Below, piece after piece: positions 34,351 to 43,807 of a stretch of 64,000 bases of DNA; the stretch's first letter is position 1; every line of letters starts with the position of its first letter. Source of the DNA: Pseudarthrobacter polychromogenes. Its GTDB lineage: Bacteria > Actinomycetota > Actinomycetes > Actinomycetales > Micrococcaceae. The stretch lies in assembly GCF_014644495.1 (NCBI RefSeq), contig NZ_BMKU01000002.1, positions 1-64,000 on the forward strand, in the 5' to 3' direction. Under the pieces are notes generated by a model that made no database searches, was not told the origin of the DNA, and saw only the letters and a list, made by a program, of their open reading frames with translations. Position numbers and translations under genes: made by a program.

Positions 34351-35676
34351 TTAGGTCCCGCCCATGGCGAGTTTTGCTTCTGCCGCTGCCGCTCCCGCGC
34401 TGAATGACAGATACCGTGCATCGCTCCTGCCCACCAGTTTCCCCAACGCCTCCACCGCCTGCATGTCCGCCGAGCCCATGTCCGTGGACAGCCAGCGGAT
34501 GATCAGCGCGGGGTCTGTGCTGGCACGAACGGCCGCTCCCAGGGACAGCTCCAGCCGGTCCCGCAGGAGCTGTACCGCCATGTTTCCGGACCGGCTGAGC
34601 AGGGGAGCGCGGTAGGCTTCCAGCGCGGCAGCCACGTTGCCCCCGCGGAGCAGCCGCAGCACCTGGCCGGCATCCGATTGCCCGGTGAGCCCCTTATCCA
34701 TTCGGTAAGGGTTGGACGCTATGGCATCGCCCAGCAGGGACCGGACCCGGAACATTTCCGTCCGGATGGACGCTGCGATACCCGCGTCACCGTGGAGCTC
34801 GTAGGCCAGTTCCTCGGCGCTCCAGCCCTGCGTCCGCGAATCCAGCAGCGCCAGGATCTCCGCCCGCCGCAGGGTCAGCGGCACCCGGCTGCCGTTCCGG
34901 AACACCGCCGCCGGCTGGTCGCCGAGCAGTTCAAGAGACTCGACTGCCGCCGAAGGCCGCAGTGCGGCCCTCGTCCGGGAAGGCGTCCGGGAAGCAGGAG
35001 CCAGGGAAGAGGCACCCAGGGACGCGCCGCCGTCGGACGTCCTCAACAGCGCCTCCGCCATGCTCACCGCGCACCGCACCATGCGCAGCGTGTCCGCAGT
35101 AAGGGACTCCAACGGCCCGGAGACGTCCAGCACGCCCAACAGCCTGCCGGTGGAAGGATCGGTGATGGGCGCCGCGGTGCAGGCCCACTCGTGGTGCGTG
35201 CGGACTAGGTGCTCGGCGGAGAACAGCTGCACCGGACGGCCGGTGACCAGAGCCTCGCTGATGGCGTTGGTGCCGATTCCCGCCTCGGACCAGTCCGCGC
35301 CCTCGGAGAACTCCAGCCGGTCCGCCCGCCGGAGCACCTGGGCGCTGCCCACCCGCCACAGGATCTCGCCGCCTGCGTCCGTCAGCACCAGGAGGTGCCG
35401 TCCGTCGCTGGAGTCATCGGCCAGGAGCTCGCTGAGCGCCGGCATGACCTGCTGCAGCCGGTGCTCCCGCCGCAGCTCCAGGACCTCGGACACCTCATGC
35501 AGGTGGCGGGGGCTGTGCTGGTCAGGGCTGATGCCCAGCGCCATGGAGCGGCGCCACGAGCTGGCCAGCAGTTCCGGGATTTCGGGCCGCGGAACGCCGG
35601 AGATCACCAGTTCATGGGCGCGGCGCAGCACCCGCGAATACGCCGCCGGGTCCGAGAACTTCAGGCCGTGGTCCAT
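34351..35676 (-). CDS. GAF-domain activator (AcoR-like N-terminus)
   Basis: A 441-residue regulator. The N-terminal half is the GAF-type sensor found in AcoR-like activators: SWRRSMALGISPDQ, LLVLTDAGGEILWRVGS, EGADWSEAGIGTNAISEAL, HEWACTAAPITDPSTGRLLGVLDVSG. The AAA+ domain of AcoR is missing; the C-terminal half instead has a winged-helix-like stretch (LTLRRAEILALLDSRTQGWSAEELAYELHG). GGAAGGGAG precedes the ATG at 35676. It is divergent from the monooxygenase/alcohol dehydrogenase operon, which it probably activates in response to a small carbonyl or alcohol. Confidence 0.85.
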   Translation of the reverse strand: MDHGLKFSDPAAYSRVLRRAHELVISGVPRPEIPELLASSWRRSMALGISPDQHSPRHLHEVSEVLELRREHRLQQVMPALSELLADDSSDGRHLLVLTDAGGEILWRVGSAQVLRRADRLEFSEGADWSEAGIGTNAISEALVTGRPVQLFSAEHLVRTHHEWACTAAPITDPSTGRLLGVLDVSGPLESLTADTLRMVRCAVSMAEALLRTSDGGASLGASSLAPASRTPSRTRAALRPSAAVESLELLGDQPAAVFRNGSRVPLTLRRAEILALLDSRTQGWSAEELAYELHGDAGIAASIRTEMFRVRSLLGDAIASNPYRMDKGLTGQSDAGQVLRLLRGGNVAAALEAYRAPLLSRSGNMAVQLLRDRLELSLGAAVRASTDPALIIRWLSTDMGSADMQAVEALGKLVGRSDARYLSFSAGAAAAEAKLAMGGT

Positions 35677-35712
35677 GGCTCCCTTCCACCGCCGTCGCCT
35701 TCGCCCGGCGGT

Positions 35713-35724
35713 GTTGCATGCAAC
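35713..35724. promoter_or_regulatory. Perfect palindrome in the activator/monooxygenase promoter region
   Basis: GTTGCATGCAAC, a 12-bp perfect palindrome, lies in the 172-bp divergent gap; a second imperfect inverted repeat CCCCACTG...CACTGGGG spans 35736-35756. Both are candidate sites for the GAF-domain regulator. Confidence 0.45.
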
Positions 35725-35848
35725 GCTGCTGTAACCCCCACTGCGTTTCACTGGGGTGACGCAGCTCACGCCCGCCCAGCATATCGCAGGGTGCAGGACG
35801 GAAACGGGGCCGCCCCAACACCACGGACCATCACACAAAGGAGTGGAC

Positions 35849-37648
35849 ATGACCGAATCACCAACGGCCGCCGCGCAGGCCTGGCTGACGTCACTGGATG
35901 AGGCCCTGCAGCGGCGCGACGTGGAGGCGGCGCTGGAGCTTTTCGGGGACGACAGCTACTGGCGGGACTTCGTGGCCTTCACCTGGAACATCAAGACGCT
36001 CGAAGGCAAAGCCGACATCCGGCGGATGCTGGAAGCCACCCTTGACCGGGTCCAGCCCGCCAACTGGGCCCTGGCCGAGGACGCCACGGGCAGTACGGGC
36101 GTTGATGGAACCGTGGAAGCCTGGATAGCTTTCGAAACCGGCGCTGCCCGCGGCTACGGCCACCTGCGGCTGCGGGACGGCAAGTGCTGGACGCTGCTCA
36201 CCACCATGCAGGAACTCAAGGGCTTCGAGGAGAAGAAGGGCCCGCGCCGCGACCAGGGGGTGGCGCACGAGATCGTCAGGGGGCGCCGGTCCTGGCTGGA
36301 GCTCAAGGAGGAGCAGGAGGCGAAACTCGGGTACGAAGAGCAGCCCTACTGCGTGATCATTGGCGGCGGGCAGGGCGGGATCGGCCTCGCGGCGCGGCTG
36401 CGGCGGCTGGGTGTGCCCACCATCATCATCGAGAAAAACCAGAAGCCCGGGGACTCCTGGCGGAACCGCTACAAGTCCCTGCACCTGCACGACCCCGTCT
36501 GGTACGACCACCTGCCCTACCTGCAGTTCCCGGACGACTGGCCCGTCTTCGCCGCCAAGGACAAGATCGGCGACTGGCTGGAGCACTACACCCGCATCAT
36601 GGAGCTGAACTACTGGTCCGGCACCGAGTGCGTGGACGCGGAGTACGACGACGGCACACAGGAATGGGCGGTCAACGTCCTCCGCAACGGCGAACCTGTC
36701 ACCCTCCGGCCCAAGCAGCTGGTGTTCGCCCTGGGCGTCTCCGGCTACCCCAGCATCCCCACGTTCGACGGCGCCGAGAGCTTCCTGGGGGAACAGCGGC
36801 ACTCCTCGCAGCACCCCGGCGGCGGGGACTGGACGGGCAAGAAGGCCGTGGTGATCGGCTCCAACAACTCCGCTCACGATATCTGCGCGGACCTCTGGGA
36901 GCACGGCGCCGACGTCACCATGGTCCAGCGCTCCTCCACCCACATCGCCCGGAGCGAATCCCTGATGGACCTGGCGTTGGGCGGTCTGTACTCGGAGAAG
37001 GCGCTGGCCAATGGGATCACCACCGAGAAGGCAGACCTCCTGTTCGCCTCGCTGCCCATGCGGATCCTGCCGGAAACCCAGGTCCCGGTGTACCAGCAGA
37101 TGGCCGAGCAGGACGCGGAGTTCTACTCGCAGCTGGAGGCCGCCGGGTTCGATCTGGACTTCGGCGTGGACGGCTCCGGGCTCTTCGTGAAGTACCTGCG
37201 GCGCGGCTCCGGCTATTACATCGACGTCGGCGCCTCCCAGCTGATCATCGACGGACGGGTCAAGCTGAAGTCAGGGCAGGTCTCCAAGATCACCGGCAAC
37301 GCCGTGGTCATGGCGGACGGCACGGAGCTGGAGGCCGACCTGATTGTCTACGCCACCGGCTACGGCTCAATGAACGGGTGGCTGGCTGACCTGGTCTCGC
37401 CCGAAGTAGCGGACCAGGTGGGCAAGTGCTGGGGATACGGCTCAGACACGCCAAAAGACCCTGGTCCGTGGGAGGGGGAGCTGCGCAATATGTGGAAACC
37501 AACCAACGTTCCCAACCTCTGGATCCACGGCGGCAACCTGCACCAAAGCCGGCACTACTCCTCCTACCTGGCCCTGCAGCTCAAGGCCCGGATGGAAGGG
37601 CTGGAGACGCCGGTGTACGAACTGCAGCCCAGCCACCACACCCGCTGA
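35849..37648 (+). CDS. Flavin monooxygenase with fused NTF2-like domain
   Basis: A 599-residue protein. Residues 1-150 form an NTF2/SnoaL-like domain (WLTSLDEALQRRDVEAALELFGDDSYWRDFVAF). From about residue 165 follows an FAD/NADPH monooxygenase: CVIIGGGQGGIGLAARL (FAD site), KNQKPGDSWRNRYKSLHLHDPVWYDHLPY (FMO signature region), AVVIGSNNSAHDICADL (NADPH site) and ADLIVYATGYGS. It should hydroxylate or Baeyer-Villiger oxidise a small carbonyl, fitting with the dehydrogenase 15 bp downstream. AAAGGAG lies 5 bp before the ATG. Confidence 0.9.
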   Translation: MTESPTAAAQAWLTSLDEALQRRDVEAALELFGDDSYWRDFVAFTWNIKTLEGKADIRRMLEATLDRVQPANWALAEDATGSTGVDGTVEAWIAFETGAARGYGHLRLRDGKCWTLLTTMQELKGFEEKKGPRRDQGVAHEIVRGRRSWLELKEEQEAKLGYEEQPYCVIIGGGQGGIGLAARLRRLGVPTIIIEKNQKPGDSWRNRYKSLHLHDPVWYDHLPYLQFPDDWPVFAAKDKIGDWLEHYTRIMELNYWSGTECVDAEYDDGTQEWAVNVLRNGEPVTLRPKQLVFALGVSGYPSIPTFDGAESFLGEQRHSSQHPGGGDWTGKKAVVIGSNNSAHDICADLWEHGADVTMVQRSSTHIARSESLMDLALGGLYSEKALANGITTEKADLLFASLPMRILPETQVPVYQQMAEQDAEFYSQLEAAGFDLDFGVDGSGLFVKYLRRGSGYYIDVGASQLIIDGRVKLKSGQVSKITGNAVVMADGTELEADLIVYATGYGSMNGWLADLVSPEVADQVGKCWGYGSDTPKDPGPWEGELRNMWKPTNVPNLWIHGGNLHQSRHYSSYLALQLKARMEGLETPVYELQPSHHTR

Positions 37649-37663
37649 AAGGTAGAGACCATC

Positions 37664-38719
37664 ATGAAGGCAGCACGTTTCCACGGACGCAAGGACATCC
37701 GCATCGAGGACATCCCGGAGCCGCAGCTCCGAGCTGGAGCGGTAAAGATCGACGTCGCGTGGTGCGGCATCTGCGGTTCAGACCTGCACGAGTACCTGGA
37801 AGGCCCCATCTTCGTCCCGGCGCCGGGCCATCCGCACCCGCTGTCCCACGAGGAGGCGCCGGTGACCATGGGGCACGAATTCTCCGGGACTGTCTCCGAA
37901 GTCGGTGAAGGCGTGGAGGGGCTGGCAGCGGGTGACAACGTCGTCGTCGAACCGTACTTTGTGGACGGTGACTGCGATATGTGCCAGGCCGGCAGCTACC
38001 ATCTGTGCCGGCAGATGGGGTTCATCGGGCTCTCCGGCGGCGGCGGAGGCCTGAGCGAAACCATCGTGGTGGACAAACGGTGGGTACACCCCATCGGGGA
38101 CATCCCGCTTGACGAGGCGGCGCTGATCGAGCCGCTGTCCGTGGCGCACCATGCGGTGGAGCGCAGCGGCGTGAAGGCCGGGGATACGGCGCTGGTGGGC
38201 GGATCGGGGCCGATCGGGCTGCTGACCGCCGCGGTGCTCAAGGGCATGGGTGTGACCACGATCGTCAGCGAACTGACCCAGGCCCGGAAGGAGAAGGCCA
38301 CGTCCAGCGGCGTGGCGGACCATGTGCTGGACCCCAGCAAGGAGGACGTTCCGGCGCGGGTGCGGGAGCTCACCGGCGGGACCGGCGCGGACGTCGCCTT
38401 CGAGTGCGCGGGCGTAAACGCCGTGCTGGACACCATGCTCGACGCCGTCCGGCCAGGGGGCGTGGTGGTCAACGTGGCCATCTGGGGCGCGCCGGCCACG
38501 CTGGACATGCAGAAGCTTGTGCTCAAGGAGATCGACCTGCGCGGCACCATCGCCTACGTCCGCGACCACCCCGCCGTCATAAAGATGGTGCAGGAGGGCA
38601 AGGTGGACCTCAAGCCGTTCATCACCGGGAGGATCGCGCTCGATGACCTGGTGGAGCAGGGGTTCGACACCCTGATCAACCACAAGGACACGGCAGTCAA
38701 AATCCTGGTGCATCCGTAG
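37664..38719 (+). CDS. Zinc-dependent 2,3-butanediol dehydrogenase-like enzyme
   Basis: A 351-residue medium-chain dehydrogenase. Catalytic zinc ligands lie in CGICGSDLHEY and MGHEFSGTV; the cofactor loop is LVGGSGPIGLL. The structural zinc lobe reads DGDCDMCQAGSYHLC, so the first of the usual four Cys is Asp. The segment FVPAPGHPHPLSHEEAPVTMGHE is typical of (R,R)-butanediol dehydrogenases. It would interconvert a vicinal diol and acetoin or a similar ketone with NAD(H), and is the second gene of the operon under the GAF-domain regulator. Confidence 0.88.
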   Translation: MKAARFHGRKDIRIEDIPEPQLRAGAVKIDVAWCGICGSDLHEYLEGPIFVPAPGHPHPLSHEEAPVTMGHEFSGTVSEVGEGVEGLAAGDNVVVEPYFVDGDCDMCQAGSYHLCRQMGFIGLSGGGGGLSETIVVDKRWVHPIGDIPLDEAALIEPLSVAHHAVERSGVKAGDTALVGGSGPIGLLTAAVLKGMGVTTIVSELTQARKEKATSSGVADHVLDPSKEDVPARVRELTGGTGADVAFECAGVNAVLDTMLDAVRPGGVVVNVAIWGAPATLDMQKLVLKEIDLRGTIAYVRDHPAVIKMVQEGKVDLKPFITGRIALDDLVEQGFDTLINHKDTAVKILVHP

Positions 38720-38789
38720 CGGACCCCGGCCGGGAGGCGGGCGTGGCGGTCACGGCCGCGTCCCCGCCGGGTCCCTAGGATTGCACTCC

Positions 38790-40625
38790 ATGGCGTACAC
38801 ACCGGCAGGCAGCTTCACCACCCGCCCCACCCTCCAGGGCACGTTCGGCATGACGGCCTCCACCCACTGGCTGGCCACGGCCTCGGCGCAGGCGGTGCTG
38901 GAGCGGGGCGGGAACGCGTTCGACGCCGCCGTGGCCGGCGCGTTCGTTCTGCACGTGGTGGAACCCCACCTGAATGGCCCGGGCGGGGACATGACGGGCG
39001 TGTTGACCACCGCCGGCAATCCCTCCGAACCCGTTGTGCTGATGGGGCAGGGACCCGCACCGGCCGCGGCAACGCGGGAGCATTACCTTGCCGAAGGGCT
39101 GGAACTGGTGCCCGGTGCCGGGGCGCTCGCCGCCGCCGTGCCCGCCGCCGTCGACGCCTGGCTGCTGCTCCTCCGCGACCACGGCACGTGGGACCTGGCG
39201 GACGTGCTGTCCTTCGCCATCGGCTACGCCAGGAAGGGGCACCCCGTCCTGGACCGCGTGGCCAGCACCATCGCCTCCGTTGCGGGGCTGTTCAGGGAGC
39301 ACTGGCCGACGTCGGCCGCCCTCTGGATGCCGGACGGCAAAGTTCCCGCAGGGGGAGACATCGTTAAGAATGCGGCGTACGCGGACGTCCTTGAGCGGCT
39401 TATTGCCGCCGGCACGGATGTGGAGGACGACGGCGGCACGCCGGCGCCGCGGTCAGCGCGGATCGATGCCGCACGGCGGGAGTGGCGGGAGGGTTTCGTG
39501 GCCAAGGCGGCGGTCGCGTTCCTGGCCGAACCGCACCGCCACTCGTCCGGCACGGACCATGCCGGCGTGATGGTGGAAGCGGATTTTGCGGGATTCTCCG
39601 CCGGGTACGAGCCCGCAGCCACCCTGGAGTTCCGCGGCCACACCATTGCCAAGACTGGTCCGTGGGGCCAGGGACCGGCGCTGCTGCAGACGCTCGCGAT
39701 CCTGGACGGGTTCGGCGGCGAGTACCTGGATCCCTCCACCGAGCTCGGCGCGCACACCATCCTGGAGGCGCAGAAGCTGGCCATCGCGGACCGCGAGGCG
39801 TACTACGGCGACGCCGCGGTGCCCCTGGACTACCTGTTGAGCAGGGAGTATGCCGCGGAGCGCCGGCAGCTGATCGGGGAGAAGGCCTCGCACGCGTTCC
39901 GGCCCGGCGGGGTTCCCGGCCACACGCCCTTCCTGCCGCCGCTGCGCACGGAGTACCTCCCGCCGTCGCTCGCTGCCCGCGGGGAAGGCGCGTTTGCGGG
40001 CGTGGGCGAGCCGACGGTGCAGCCCACCGGGGAAACCCGCGGCGATACCTGCCACATCGATGTGGTGGACCAGTGGGGAAACATGGTTTCAGCCACCCCG
40101 TCCGGCGGCTGGCTGCAGTCTTCCCCGGCGATCCCCGAGCTTGGCTTCTGCCTGGGATCACGGCTGCAGATGACGTGGCTGGAGGACGGCGCCCCGTCCA
40201 CCCTGGCCCCCGGCAAGCGGCCGCGCACCACACTGACGCCCACGCTGGTGCTCCGGGACGGCCGGGCGGTGGCGGCTCTCGGGTCGCCGGGCGGCGACCA
40301 GCAGGACCAGTGGCAGCTGTTGTACCTGCTGCGGACGATCGTGGGCAGGTATGAGCCCCAGCAGGCCATCGACGCGCCCGCCTTCCACACCACATCCATC
40401 CCGGGCTCCTTCTGGCCCCGCACCTGGACGCCCGGCGGCGCGGTTGTCGAGGACAGGCTCGGGGACGGGGTCGTCTCCGGACTCGAGGCGCGCGGCCACA
40501 TTGTGACCCGGGCGGGGGACTGGTCCCTGGGACGCCTGTCGGCTGTGGTTCGCTGTCCGGAGACGGGCGTGCTGAAGGCTGCGGCCAACCCGCGGGGCGG
40601 CCAGGGCTACGCTGCGGGGCGGTAG
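38790..40625 (+). CDS. Gamma-glutamyltransferase family protein
   Basis: A 611-residue Ntn-hydrolase homologue. The N-terminal half matches the large chain (FGMTASTHWLATASAQAVLERGGNAFDAAVAGAFVLHVVEP, GPGGDMTGVL). The self-cleavage nucleophile is the Thr of ETRGDTCHIDVVDQWGNMVS; GSPGGDQQDQWQL supplies part of the oxyanion region. No signal peptide is evident, so it is a cytoplasmic member, perhaps acting on gamma-glutamyl or acyl amides, not necessarily on glutathione (this group uses mycothiol). The ATG at 38790 is preferred over the TTG at 38781. Confidence 0.88.
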   Translation: MAYTPAGSFTTRPTLQGTFGMTASTHWLATASAQAVLERGGNAFDAAVAGAFVLHVVEPHLNGPGGDMTGVLTTAGNPSEPVVLMGQGPAPAAATREHYLAEGLELVPGAGALAAAVPAAVDAWLLLLRDHGTWDLADVLSFAIGYARKGHPVLDRVASTIASVAGLFREHWPTSAALWMPDGKVPAGGDIVKNAAYADVLERLIAAGTDVEDDGGTPAPRSARIDAARREWREGFVAKAAVAFLAEPHRHSSGTDHAGVMVEADFAGFSAGYEPAATLEFRGHTIAKTGPWGQGPALLQTLAILDGFGGEYLDPSTELGAHTILEAQKLAIADREAYYGDAAVPLDYLLSREYAAERRQLIGEKASHAFRPGGVPGHTPFLPPLRTEYLPPSLAARGEGAFAGVGEPTVQPTGETRGDTCHIDVVDQWGNMVSATPSGGWLQSSPAIPELGFCLGSRLQMTWLEDGAPSTLAPGKRPRTTLTPTLVLRDGRAVAALGSPGGDQQDQWQLLYLLRTIVGRYEPQQAIDAPAFHTTSIPGSFWPRTWTPGGAVVEDRLGDGVVSGLEARGHIVTRAGDWSLGRLSAVVRCPETGVLKAAANPRGGQGYAAGR

Positions 40626-40660
40626 AACATCCGGGTAGCCGTGAGTGTTTGGTGCCTGGC

Positions 40661-42127
40661 TCAGCGGACGTCAATCACGCCCATCATGCCCTGGTCCTCG
40701 TGGTCAAGGATGTGGCAGTGGTACACGGAACGGCCGGTGAAACCCGTGAAACTGATCCGGACTTTCACCTGGCCGTTGGCGGGGATGTTGACCACGTCCC
40801 GCCAGGTAGCCGAGTCCGGGGCGGTCCCTGCTTCCTCGACAACCTGCATGGGCCAGACATGCAGGTGGAAGGGGTGGTCCATGGGGCTGGGGTTGAGCAG
40901 CGTCCACTCTTCCACCGTCCCTGCAGCCACAACGGTGTCCGTGCGGTCCGGATCGAAGGTCCGCCCGTTGATGGTGAATGACATCATTCCCATGCCCATC
41001 CCCATACCCGTGCCTGTTGCGAGGGTCAGTTGCCTGCGGGCTGCAACCACCGCGTTCCGCAGGTCCTCCGGTGCCGGCCGGGCGGGCATCGGCGGCGACG
41101 CCGGCGGCGCGGTGGCCGGGGTTCCGGACACCGAGAACGTTGCCAGCACCAGGTCCCCGGTGCCGTCCGGTCCGCGGGCGGCCCGCCCCATCATGCCTGC
41201 CATGCTTCCCCGGTTGTAGTAGCTGGTCCTGAGGGCGGACACACCAGCGGTGGCTGTGACCAGGACATCGGCACGGTTGCCCGGCGCAAGCAGCACCTCG
41301 TCCACCGTCTGCGGTGTGGGGAAACGGGCCAGGTCAATGCCCAGCAGCTCCCACTGCTGTCCGTCCAGCCGGAGCCGCAGGTAGCGGGCAACGCACGTGT
41401 TCACGATCCGCCACCGCTCGCGCTCGCCTGGCCGGGCGGAAAGCTCCGGGTTGCTGTGGCCGTTCACCAGAACCAGCCGGCCTTCGCGCCCGAGCATCCG
41501 GTCCATTGGTGTGGCCTCCGCCAGGGCACCTGAGCCGTCCAGGGTGATGTCCGAAACCACCAGGATGCGTTCCCGGCTGACGGCGGGCGCATCCTCTTCT
41601 TCAACGATGATGGCGCCGAAAAGGCCGGCGGAAACCTGGTCTGCCACCATGCCGTGGTGGTGGGGGTGGTACCAGTACGTTCCGGAAGGGTGGTCCGCGG
41701 GGAGGCGGTGCTCATAGCTGAACGACTGGCCCGGCGGGACCATGACGAAGACATTGTCACCATTGCCCTGGGGCGAGACGTGGAGGCCGTGGACGTGCAG
41801 GTTGGTGGGGACCCCCAGGTTGTTGACCAGCTCGATCTGGAGTGTGTCTCCGCCCCGCACCCGCAGTGTGGGGCCGGGGACGCCTCCGTTGTAACCCAGG
41901 ATAGATGCCTGCAGGCCGCCGAGGGGCACCGATACGGGCGAAGCCTCGAGCCGGACATTCAGTTGTCCGTCAGTGCTGCGCAGCTCCTCCGGCTCCGCGA
42001 ACCCACCGCCGGCTTCGGGGGAGAAACGGGACGTGGCCGTCCACCAGAGTCCGGCTCCGCCGGCCACCGTGGCCGCCGCTCCCAGGCCTCCCAGCAGCAG
42101 CGCCCGCCGCCGGCTGATGGCACGCAT
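40661..42127 (-). CDS. Multicopper oxidase (CueO/laccase-like)
   Basis: A 488-residue secreted oxidase with a Tat signal (SRRRALLLGGLG). All four copper-binding blocks are present: HVHG at 111-114, HPHHHG at 154-159, HPFHLHVWP and HCHILDHEDQGMM near the C-terminus. A run of Gly-Met repeats (GMGMGMGMM) precedes the last domain and could bind Cu(I), as Met-rich parts do in CueO. A role in copper tolerance or oxidation of phenols is likely. Its start overlaps the SHOCT gene stop by one base, so they are co-translated. Confidence 0.93.
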   Translation of the reverse strand: MRAISRRRALLLGGLGAAATVAGGAGLWWTATSRFSPEAGGGFAEPEELRSTDGQLNVRLEASPVSVPLGGLQASILGYNGGVPGPTLRVRGGDTLQIELVNNLGVPTNLHVHGLHVSPQGNGDNVFVMVPPGQSFSYEHRLPADHPSGTYWYHPHHHGMVADQVSAGLFGAIIVEEEDAPAVSRERILVVSDITLDGSGALAEATPMDRMLGREGRLVLVNGHSNPELSARPGERERWRIVNTCVARYLRLRLDGQQWELLGIDLARFPTPQTVDEVLLAPGNRADVLVTATAGVSALRTSYYNRGSMAGMMGRAARGPDGTGDLVLATFSVSGTPATAPPASPPMPARPAPEDLRNAVVAARRQLTLATGTGMGMGMGMMSFTINGRTFDPDRTDTVVAAGTVEEWTLLNPSPMDHPFHLHVWPMQVVEEAGTAPDSATWRDVVNIPANGQVKVRISFTGFTGRSVYHCHILDHEDQGMMGVIDVR

Positions 42128-42396
42128 CAGGGGCCCTCGCCGAGGACCCTCAGCCGCTCGCGGTATTCCTCCTCCGCGATTTCACCCCGGGCAAAGCGTT
42201 CATCGAGGATCTGCTGCGCCCGGGTCCGGCCGGCATCGGGTCCTAGCAGTCCCCGCGGTTCAGGATGACGTTCTGACGTCCTACCGGTGCCTGACAACCG
42301 CACGGCCACGAGCACCAGCAACGCGATCCCAACGAGCAGGAGGACGCCCCAGAGCCACATCATCCAGCCCATGTTCGAGCCGTAACCCCACATCAT
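42127..42396 (-). CDS. SHOCT-domain small membrane protein
   Basis: An 89-residue protein: an N-terminal Met/Trp-rich start (MMWGYGSNMGWMMWLW), one membrane helix (GVLLLVGIALLVLVAVRL), then a C-terminal SHOCT motif (AQQILDERFARGEIAEEEYRERLRVL). Such proteins often sit beside copper oxidases, as here. AAAGGG upstream supports the ATG at 42396; the open frame to 42630 overlaps jetD and is rejected. Confidence 0.85.
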   Translation of the reverse strand: MMWGYGSNMGWMMWLWGVLLLVGIALLVLVAVRLSGTGRTSERHPEPRGLLGPDAGRTRAQQILDERFARGEIAEEEYRERLRVLGEGP

Positions 42397-42520
42397 GACC
42401 GGCGCCCTTTCGCCCGCAAACCGCTGATAGGGCGATCCTCCGCCGGTTCCCTCCCGGTCGCCAGAGTCCGAAGTCCTTTCAGGCGCGGTTTGTCCAAAGT
42501 CCCGGTCAACCCAATCCCGG

Positions 42521-43807
42521 TTAACCCAACAGGCGTGCCAGCACCCAGTCCCAGCGGACGAGTTCCTGCTCCAGCCGGACAGCTGTTCCATATGCGTCGT
42601 TTTGCAGTCTTTTGTAGAGCGCCGCCTCATCGGCAGTCAGCCGGCCAAGGGCCGCCGTGGATGGTGCCGGCTCGCTGCCCCACACGTCCCGGTGCGCCAG
42701 GAGCGTCGCTTCGTCCATCAATACGCTCACCACATGCGGGTGGACTGCCCTGAGCTGGTCGAGAATCTGGAACCCGTGGGTATCCAGGTCGCCCCAGTAC
42801 AGGACGTTGCAGTCCCGCAGCCACGATGCATCCCGCAGTGCCGAGAAGCCGTACCCGCCGCCGTAGATCGCCAGGGTTCCGGGCTGTTCCGGGACCGCCA
42901 GGAAGTTCACCAGGTTCTCCGTGACCAGCACTCTTGTGACGGGCAGGCGCAGGGTGCTGAACGCCTCAGCCGTCACCGTGACATCCCGGGCGCTGCCCAG
43001 CAACGGCACAGCAGCATCCAGTGAACGGAACCGCACGAGCTCCGGAGGGTGCAGGAACCCATGCCGGACGGCAAATCGAGCGGCGGGAGTCCGCGGGGCC
43101 GGCTGCCCCAGGAGCGAGCCGGCTTCAGCGGCCACCCCGGCTACCTGCTCTGCGTCAGCCACCAGCTCCGCGGCAGCCTCCGGGGCATCCCTGGCCGCCG
43201 TTTCCGCGGACAGCGCTCCGAGCAATTCATCGATCACCGTCCGGTTGCCCTCAATGAACTTGGTATGCACGCCGGAGAGGCTCAGCTGGCGGACGTAGAC
43301 ACCGGGCTCCGGGTTGTCCCGAAGCCACAGTGCAACGCGCGCTGCGGTAAGGGCATCCCCACCGAGGTCCAGCAGCTTCAGCGGACGCCGCAGCGCCCAG
43401 GTGCGGAATGCAGGATCCAGCCCGGCCAGCCCCTCGGCCAGGGCCACGAACCAGGCGGCATCTCTTGCCTTGCCTGCGAACGAAATTTCATCCTGTGCCG
43501 AAGCGAAGAGCACTGCGGCCGGCAGATGATTGGCCCCAATGGTGTTGCGCCCCACCTCGGTAGTTTCCAGGGTGAAGGGCCCCGCGGCGGCAAACAACCC
43601 GGCCGCCCAGGCGCGCGCCACCGCGTAGTCACGGAGGAGGGCCGCCGCCGTCGGCCGCTTTAAGGCACGACGGCGGGGGTAGGCCCCGCTGGGATCCAGC
43701 AGTTCGCGGAGGAGGGCGCCGCTGCTCCAGGCCTTCAGCGTCAAGGTGCGAAGGTCCGCCGGCGTGGTCCATCCCTGTGCCCGGCCCGCGGAGCTGTCAG
43801 CCGGCAT
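42521..43807 (-). CDS. jetD: Wadjet nuclease subunit JetD
   Basis: A 428-residue Wadjet protein with an N-terminal DUF3322-like domain and a C-terminal Toprim-like DUF2220 domain. The acidic metal site is readable: Glu297 in VLVTENLVNFL and Asp340/Asp342 in YWGDLDTHGFQIL. In characterised Wadjet systems JetD cuts closed circular plasmids after JetABC extrudes DNA loops. Its first 11 bases overlap the end of jetC, so it is translated from the same mRNA as the last gene of the operon. Confidence 0.95.
   Translation of the reverse strand: MPADSSAGRAQGWTTPADLRTLTLKAWSSGALLRELLDPSGAYPRRRALKRPTAAALLRDYAVARAWAAGLFAAAGPFTLETTEVGRNTIGANHLPAAVLFASAQDEISFAGKARDAAWFVALAEGLAGLDPAFRTWALRRPLKLLDLGGDALTAARVALWLRDNPEPGVYVRQLSLSGVHTKFIEGNRTVIDELLGALSAETAARDAPEAAAELVADAEQVAGVAAEAGSLLGQPAPRTPAARFAVRHGFLHPPELVRFRSLDAAVPLLGSARDVTVTAEAFSTLRLPVTRVLVTENLVNFLAVPEQPGTLAIYGGGYGFSALRDASWLRDCNVLYWGDLDTHGFQILDQLRAVHPHVVSVLMDEATLLAHRDVWGSEPAPSTAALGRLTADEAALYKRLQNDAYGTAVRLEQELVRWDWVLARLLG

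Noticed and set aside
42397..42630. Longer N-terminus for the SHOCT protein
   Set aside because: It would overlap jetD and lacks a ribosome site; the MMWGYG start is typical for the family.
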